Shown here: one piece after another, positions 6,356 through 9,743 of the stretch | Numbering within the stretch: position 1 is the first letter of the stretch | Layout: every line of letters begins with the position of its first letter | Source: Kiritimatiellales bacterium | GTDB taxonomy: Bacteria > Verrucomicrobiota > Kiritimatiellia > Kiritimatiellales > Pontiellaceae | Reading direction: 5' to 3' | Assembly (NCBI GenBank): GCA_021734595.1 | Contig: JAIPIO010000153.1 | Coordinates: 1-9,743, forward strand | Length of the DNA: 9,743 bases | Translations under genes and position numbers: made by a program | Notes under the pieces: generated by a model | What the model was told of the DNA's origin: nothing | Seen by the model: only the letters and a program-made list of their open reading frames with translations | Database searches by the model: none

Positions 6356-7908
6356 TAACCACGCCCCATGTGCGGATCGCCTTCATATCGAAATTTGCCA
6401 CATTCCTCTTCGTTTTCATCCAGCCAGTCCGCTCCGCGCTTACGGAATTCCTGCTCTTCCCATCGTTCAAGTTGTCGGCAATACCAACAGTCATTTTCCT
6501 GAATTGCTTCCAGGCCTCCCTCCACATATTCCGGCAAATGCTGGTAGATATGCACATCATAGCCCGGTTGCTTTACACCGCCTGATCGGGAGGACATCCG
6601 ATTATGAATAAGGCGCACATCATGGAAGGAGGGAAGCACCAGCCCAAAATAAACTGGTGATCTGCGCTCTCCCGAGCCATCCGGGTCATCAAGATAGCCA
6701 AATGCTTTGGCTGATGCCTGCCAGTAGATCCAGTCCGAGGACACACGCATGTTGGGTGTAATGTTCACGGCATTGATGTAGCAATCGACAGCCGCATTGG
6801 CTCCGCCATAATCGTATTCTTCTTTCACCTTCCAGCCTTCCTGAAAAGGAAAGTCATCCGATGTGGGCCAGTATCTGCCGTCATAGCGCGCCTGTAACCA
6901 TGAACTCCACAGATAGTAATGCCACGGAAAATGAATACTCACCACATAGGGCAGGTTCCCGGTATCAGCATCTGCCACGGGCGATATGTTTTCGGTATGT
7001 TCCATGAATTGATCGGCAAGACCTTCCGGTTCTACATCCAAACCATAGTAATCATTTATTTTCCCCACATAATTGTAACCATTTGTGTTGTAGTAGGTAT
7101 TTAGCGACACATCCCAAAGTTTCAGGTCGGTTCCGAAATACTCCGCATTAACCGGCGAACGTTGATCCAGATCGGGGAGAGGATCCCAGTCTGTAAATGC
7201 CTGATAGCTATTAATCAGCACCCGTTTCTCACCATGCCTGAACCAACACCAGTAGCTCCCCGCCACTGCCTGGTAGAATCCAGGATCGAGCAGAGTATGG
7301 GAACCATTGTAAAAAAGGAAATATTCGGCATTCGCGCATTCAACAACCATCTTGTTGTTGGCAATGGACGCAAGCAACGCGCCGTACTCCTCCCACGCCC
7401 CGGAGTAGGGTTCCTCAACCACGCCTTGGTAATAGCCCCCGGACGACTCAAAATCAGCTGCGCGATCCGCTATGAAATTCGCAAAATCGTCTTCGCGGTT
7501 GAGTTCGTCTTTTTCATTGAGGTTGAGCAGGGCAGCCGACTGCGCGGCCACCAAACCCATCAATGGACCGTTGAGCGCCAGACGGGAGCGCAGCGTTGCA
7601 ATTTCCTCCACTTCGGCCTGCACCCTCTGAATATCGGCGAGATCATCCGGGTCCACCAGGCTGTCGCAAACATAGGCAGCCTGAATCAGGTTCAACTCAC
7701 CGATCATGTTCAGCGTGATGCCCTGCCAACGGGCGGCCGCCAGCGCCCCTGCATCACCGGCATTGTCGATCCGGAACTTAGTGGAAACAATATTGTGCAG
7801 ATCATAGTTCCAAAGAACCACCAGCAAACCGATCACCATCACCATCAGCAGGAAGATGATCGCCTGTCCCGATTTTTTCTGGGAACCTCTATTCATGGAC
7901 AACTTCAT
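6355..7908 (-). CDS. TadG-like Flp pilus protein, aromatic-rich with CxxC
   Basis: At 517 residues this is by far the largest pilin-type protein of the run. The N-terminus (KKSGQAIIFLLMVMVIGLL at 11-29) is pilin-like, but the +5 Glu is replaced by Phe (F19), so processing by the prepilin peptidase is doubtful. After the helix comes FRIDNAGDAGALAAARWQG (45-63), the typical motif of TadG/Tad-domain proteins. The rest is not recognised. It is very rich in aromatic residues (17 Trp, many Tyr) and acidic residues, with CWYC at 474-477 and further Cys at 81, 191, 221, 376 and 503. I see no DxSxS metal site, so no von Willebrand A domain of the kind found in many TadG proteins. The ATG at 7908 overlaps the upstream stop as ATGA; a second in-frame ATG lies four codons on (7896). 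A surface or tip role is inference from position and composition. Confidence 0.85.
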   Translation of the reverse strand: MKLSMNRGSQKKSGQAIIFLLMVMVIGLLVVLWNYDLHNIVSTKFRIDNAGDAGALAAARWQGITLNMIGELNLIQAAYVCDSLVDPDDLADIQRVQAEVEEIATLRSRLALNGPLMGLVAAQSAALLNLNEKDELNREDDFANFIADRAADFESSGGYYQGVVEEPYSGAWEEYGALLASIANNKMVVECANAEYFLFYNGSHTLLDPGFYQAVAGSYWCWFRHGEKRVLINSYQAFTDWDPLPDLDQRSPVNAEYFGTDLKLWDVSLNTYYNTNGYNYVGKINDYYGLDVEPEGLADQFMEHTENISPVADADTGNLPYVVSIHFPWHYYLWSSWLQARYDGRYWPTSDDFPFQEGWKVKEEYDYGGANAAVDCYINAVNITPNMRVSSDWIYWQASAKAFGYLDDPDGSGERRSPVYFGLVLPSFHDVRLIHNRMSSRSGGVKQPGYDVHIYQHLPEYVEGGLEAIQENDCWYCRQLERWEEQEFRKRGADWLDENEEECGKFRYEGDPHMGRG

Positions 7909-8573
7909 TGATTTGTTAAATAAAGCGCCGAGTGGTTTTCCATATTGAACTCTTGCTCAATGGAATATACTGGAACCTCGCGATAGACATAGTTCCCGGA
8001 TTCATTCTTGCGGATGATCTGCCCCATGTCTTTACGGAAAAACGCGCGGGCAAAAGGAAAAGCTAACGGCACATCCTGCTGAACCAGTACATCAACAAAA
8101 CTGCTATTGGAACGTCCGATTTCCGATGTGATCCGTCCATCGGAAGCCACCCAGTTGAGATAATTGAGAATCCCGTCCAGCATCCCTTCCTCTTCTGCAC
8201 CTAGATAAACAGGGATCAGGTAATTTTCAACCCAGAACTGTTCGGACGATGGACTATTAGCCAAAGCCCGATCCCACATGTCTCCAGGGCCGCCGGCCCC
8301 GAGCGTAGCATGAGTTATGACACTTCCCGGTACCAACATCGGTCCGGCTGTAGGAATGCTGACTGTTCGCACCACCCGGTCCACAAACTCATCCTCCATC
8401 CCCACAGTTGCCGAACGCGCTGCGGCAAATGCCGTGAACGAAATCACGTCCCGTGCGGAAATAAGGTAGGCAACCTGGAGAATTCCAAAAAGAATCACGC
8501 AGAGCATCATGATGACGAGGCAAGACTCGATCAGTGCCGCTCCGGTTTTGCTTCTGTTGCTGGAATTCTCCAT
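7905..8573 (-). CDS. TadE-like minor pilin 1
   Basis: This 222-residue protein has a TadE-type N-terminus: a short leader ending SKTG11, a predicted cut before A12, and Glu at +5 (E16) in GAALIESCLVIMMLCVILFG (11-30). The hydrophobic helix runs to about 38. It is followed by SARDVISFTAFAAARSATVG (39-58), the usual TadE pattern in which a small-residue, Arg-containing segment follows the helix. The remaining 160 residues form a mixed domain with no motif I can name. It is expected to be a minor pilin or pseudopilin in the periplasm or fibre. The start lies 13 bases after flp1 with no clear Shine-Dalgarno sequence, and the stop overlaps the TadG-like start as ATGA. It differs from the other TadE-like protein in size and domain, so the two are probably not recent duplicates. 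Confidence 0.88.
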   Translation of the reverse strand: MENSSNRSKTGAALIESCLVIMMLCVILFGILQVAYLISARDVISFTAFAAARSATVGMEDEFVDRVVRTVSIPTAGPMLVPGSVITHATLGAGGPGDMWDRALANSPSSEQFWVENYLIPVYLGAEEEGMLDGILNYLNWVASDGRITSEIGRSNSSFVDVLVQQDVPLAFPFARAFFRKDMGQIIRKNESGNYVYREVPVYSIEQEFNMENHSALYLTNQ

Positions 8574-8586
8574 AGGTTTTCAGCCG

Positions 8587-8802
8587 TTAATCACCCAAAT
8601 CTTCAAGATGTTCCTTGGAATCCTGAACAGCGGATGTCCCGGACGTATCCCCTTCGAGCTCATCGATTGCGCCACCCAGTTTTTTCTGGATGGTGTCACC
8701 GAACATGCCGAAGATCACCAATGCGGCAATCGCAACCACGGCCACGATAATGATGTATTCCACCATTGCCTGACCCGATTTTCTGCGCAGTTTCTTTTTC
8801 AT
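8587..8802 (-). CDS. flp1: Flp-type major pilin
   Basis: This small prepilin of 71 residues has a very basic leader (KKKLRRKSG) cut after G10, giving a mature protein of 61 residues that starts QAMVEY, with Glu at +5 and Tyr at +6. This matches the Flp family G|xxxxEY site. One hydrophobic helix follows (about 16-35), then FGDTIQKKLGGAIDEL (34-49), a typical Flp continuation, and an acidic tail rich in Asp, Glu and Ser. It is probably the main subunit of the fibre. It has the strongest Shine-Dalgarno sequence in the window (AAGGAG, six bases before the ATG), which fits a product needed in large amounts. The acidic tail is somewhat longer than in short Flp pilins and may be surface-exposed; that is inference. 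Confidence 0.92.
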   Translation of the reverse strand: MKKKLRRKSGQAMVEYIIIVAVVAIAALVIFGMFGDTIQKKLGGAIDELEGDTSGTSAVQDSKEHLEDLGD

Positions 8803-8808
8803 CCCGTT

Positions 8809-8814
8809 CTCCTT
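8809..8814 (-). promoter_or_regulatory. Strong Shine-Dalgarno sequence of flp1
   Basis: AAGGAG stands six bases before the flp1 ATG. It is the best ribosome binding site in the window and sets the start of the main pilin. A small hairpin lies just upstream of it. Confidence 0.75.
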
Positions 8815-8819
8815 ATCTT

Positions 8820-8837
8820 ACGGAGCCAAGCTCCCGT
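8820..8837 (-). other. Small hairpin between the two pilin genes
   Basis: In the transcript, ACGGGAGC and GCUCCGU pair as seven base pairs with one bulged G around a UUG loop. It lies after the double stop (TGATGA) of the first pilin gene and six bases before the flp1 Shine-Dalgarno sequence. There is no U-tract after it, so it is not a standard terminator. It could mark an mRNA end or processing point, or simply be chance. Confidence 0.4.
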
Positions 8838-8846
8838 CCCTGTTCA

Positions 8847-9014
8847 TCACGCCGAGGCCATCAGGCTCAGCACTCGCCCGCCATACGACTTAAACGCATA
8901 CAGCAACATCGCGCACAGCACGACCATCGCCATAAACACCCCTAGCGCCACCACGTATTCCAACATCACCTGGCCGCGTTTGGATTTTTTATTCTTCTTC
9001 GACTCAGCGTTCAC
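8847..9014 (-). CDS. Second small Flp/TadE-type pilin, start uncertain
   Basis: This is a pilin-like protein with the site RG|QVMLEY (Glu at +5, Tyr at +6) and one hydrophobic helix, then YAFKSYGGRVLSLMASA to the end. It ends in a double stop (TGATGA). There is no in-frame ATG upstream. I chose the GTG at 9014, which gives 55 residues with a normal 14-residue basic leader and has an AGG five bases ahead. GTG at 9020 or 9041, or TTG at 9071 (74 residues, a 33-residue leader), are the alternatives. The mature part, 41 residues, is shorter than that of flp1, and the two share little beyond the cleavage region, so it is a distinct second pilin rather than a fresh duplicate. Being first in the run, it sits closest to the promoter region. 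It could be a second Flp subunit or a minor initiator pilin. Confidence 0.75.
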   Translation of the reverse strand: MNAESKKNKKSKRGQVMLEYVVALGVFMAMVVLCAMLLYAFKSYGGRVLSLMASA

Positions 9015-9100
9015 ATGCACCTGCCAATAACGTTTAACCACTACCCGGAATTGTATCCATTTCCTGAACAATTGGAACTTAAAACAAGTGATAATAGACG

Positions 9101-9116
9101 TGCATTACACCTACCA
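9101..9116 (-). promoter_or_regulatory. Candidate sigma-54 type promoter of the pilus operon
   Basis: On the minus strand TGGTAGGTGTAATGCA keeps the GG and GC of the -24/-12 elements exactly ten bases apart, with the flanking T and A also matching the consensus TGGCAC-N5-TTGCA. The C of TGGC, the next C and the first T of TTGC are changed. It would start transcription near 9090, ahead of the first pilin gene. An alternative is a sigma-70 -10 box TACAAT at 9055-9050, which lacks a good -35 but would suit a start at GTG 9014. Neither is proved. Confidence 0.3.
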
Positions 9117-9132
9117 GTCCAGGATCATTACA
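9103..9132. repeat. Direct repeat CATTACA in the promoter region
   Basis: CATTACA occurs at 9103-9109 and 9126-9132 on the plus strand, 23 bases apart, about two helical turns. One copy overlaps the candidate promoter. It could be a paired regulator site, but seven bases is short enough for chance. Confidence 0.35.
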
Positions 9133-9140
9133 GTGTTGTC

Positions 9141-9170
9141 ATAAAACAGAGTGCCAGCCGCCACCCTTTC
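9141..9170 (-). terminator. Likely intrinsic terminator of trpB
   Basis: In the minus-strand transcript AGGGUG (9167-9162) pairs with CACUCU (9153-9148), including one G-U pair, around a GC-rich 8-base loop. It is followed by GUUUUA. AAA ahead of the stem can extend the pairing to the U's. It lies about 28 bases after the trpB stop, which suits ending the trp transcript before the pilus genes. The stem is short, so strength is uncertain. Confidence 0.42.
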
Positions 9171-9194
9171 GCTTAACCGTCAAACCCCAAACTG

Positions 9195-9743
9195 TTAACT
9201 ATGCTTAGCCTTCCACTCGGCCAATTGCATCACATCCTTGTCGCCACGCCCGGAGACATTGATGATCAGTAGGTTGTCTTTGCTGAACTGCTGCGCGTTT
9301 TTGATGACCCACGCGATGGCGTGCGAGCTTTCCAGCGCGGGCAGGATGCCCTCCCACTGCGAAAGCTTGTCGAAACCATCCACCGCCTCCACGTCGTCGA
9401 CGTAGGAGTATTCGGCGCGGCCGAGGTCGCGCAGCAGGCTGTGTTCGGGACCGACGGCGGCATAGTCGAGCCCCGCACTGATGGAATGGGTGAGTGAAAT
9501 CTGACCGTCTTCATCCTGCAGCACGTAGGTTTTGGTGCCCTGCAGGATACCAACCTTCTCCTGCGCAAACCGCGCTGCGTGCATGCCGCTTTCGATGCCG
9601 AAACCGCCGGCTTCCACGCCGATGAAGCGGACGTTTTCGTCCTTGATGAACGGGTGGAAAATCCCGATGGAGTTGCTGCCGCCGCCCACGCAGGCCACGA
9701 TCGCATCGGGCAGACGCCCTTCGGCCTTTAGAATCTGCTTGCG
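9195..9743 (-). CDS. trpB: Tryptophan synthase beta chain, C-terminal part (cut by window edge)
   Basis: The frame enters from the right edge and ends at a TAA at 9197-9195, giving the last 182 residues of a protein of about 400. TrpB joins indole (from TrpA) with L-serine by a PLP reaction to make tryptophan in the cytoplasm. Seen landmarks are EGRLPDAIVACVGGGSNSIG (8-27 of the fragment), holding the GGGSN loop that binds the PLP phosphate; SISAGLDYAAVGPEHS (87-102); EGILPALESSHA (131-142); and NVSGRGDKD (162-170), whose Ser contacts the PLP ring nitrogen. All key residues in this part are present. AA replaces the more usual PG in LDYPGVGP, a mild change. A GTG at 9698 is internal to the gene and is not a start. 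The gene belongs to tryptophan synthesis and appears to be only a chance neighbour of the pilus operon. Confidence 0.96.
   Translation of the reverse strand, partial: RKQILKAEGRLPDAIVACVGGGSNSIGIFHPFIKDENVRFIGVEAGGFGIESGMHAARFAQEKVGILQGTKTYVLQDEDGQISLTHSISAGLDYAAVGPEHSLLRDLGRAEYSYVDDVEAVDGFDKLSQWEGILPALESSHAIAWVIKNAQQFSKDNLLIINVSGRGDKDVMQLAEWKAKHS

Noticed and set aside
7162..7911. Plus-strand open frame of 249 codons opposite the TadG-like gene
   Set aside because: Antisense shadow of the TadG-like gene, with no family motif, signal or ribosome site.
9140..9160. TGGCAC on the minus strand near 9155 as a sigma-54 -24 element
   Set aside because: The -12 position reads TTTAT instead of TTGCA, with no GC at the required spacing. 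The match at 9101-9116 is better.
9015..9194. Possible RNA gene, riboswitch or attenuator in the trpB-pilus gap
   Set aside because: No tRNA-like fold, leader peptide with Trp codons or known riboswitch core is visible; only the terminator-like and promoter-like signals listed.
9266..9706. Alternative minus-strand frame of 146 codons within trpB
   Set aside because: Rich in Arg, Ser, Ala and Pro with no motif; the trpB frame over the same bases carries all the expected TrpB signatures.

Overview
The window is dominated by one strand. Reading right to left on the minus strand, it holds the 3' part of a tryptophan synthase beta gene (trpB), a short regulatory gap, and then a compact run of genes for a Flp/Tad (tight adherence) type IVc pilus. 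The base composition is moderately GC-rich, and several junctions in the gene run use ATGA or TAATG overlaps. Only flp1 and cpaB have clear Shine-Dalgarno sequences, with weaker ones at tadB and the first pilin. This, with a degenerate heptad repeat and FHA-linked Tad genes, would fit a Gram-negative of the PVC group (Kiritimatiellota, Verrucomicrobiota or Planctomycetota) or a similar lineage. That placement is a guess from style, not from a marker gene.

Layout in transcription order (all minus strand): trpB C-terminal part (9743-9195); a likely trpB terminator and a candidate promoter (about 9170-9090); a small second Flp-type pilin (9014-8847); the main Flp pilin (8802-8587); TadE-like minor pilin 1 (8573-7905); a large TadG-like protein (7908-6355); TadE-like minor pilin 2 (6355-5879); an unrecognised membrane-anchored protein with an apparent internal duplication (5882-5160); CpaB/RcpC (5130-4330); the CpaF/TadA motor ATPase with an N-terminal FHA-like domain (4322-2631); TadB (2627-1752); TadC (1748-819); and a membrane-anchored FHA protein that runs off the left edge (754-1).

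The genes fit one machine. CpaF hydrolyses ATP at the cytoplasmic face and TadB/TadC form the inner-membrane platform. The Flp pilins and TadE-like minor pilins are cut at a G|xxxxE site and assembled, and CpaB spans the periplasm. The usual secretin (CpaC/RcpA), the TadZ/CpaE localisation ATPase and the prepilin peptidase (TadV/CpaA) are not in this window. The positions normally taken by the secretin and TadZ, between cpaB and cpaF, are closed to 7 bases.

The most unusual points are the two FHA modules in one pilus operon (one fused to the motor, with the phosphothreonine-contact residues apparently lost), the unrecognised duplicated-domain protein in the operon core, and an aromatic-rich TadG-like protein with a CxxC motif and no visible von Willebrand A site. 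No mobile elements, CRISPR arrays, tRNAs or rRNAs were seen.
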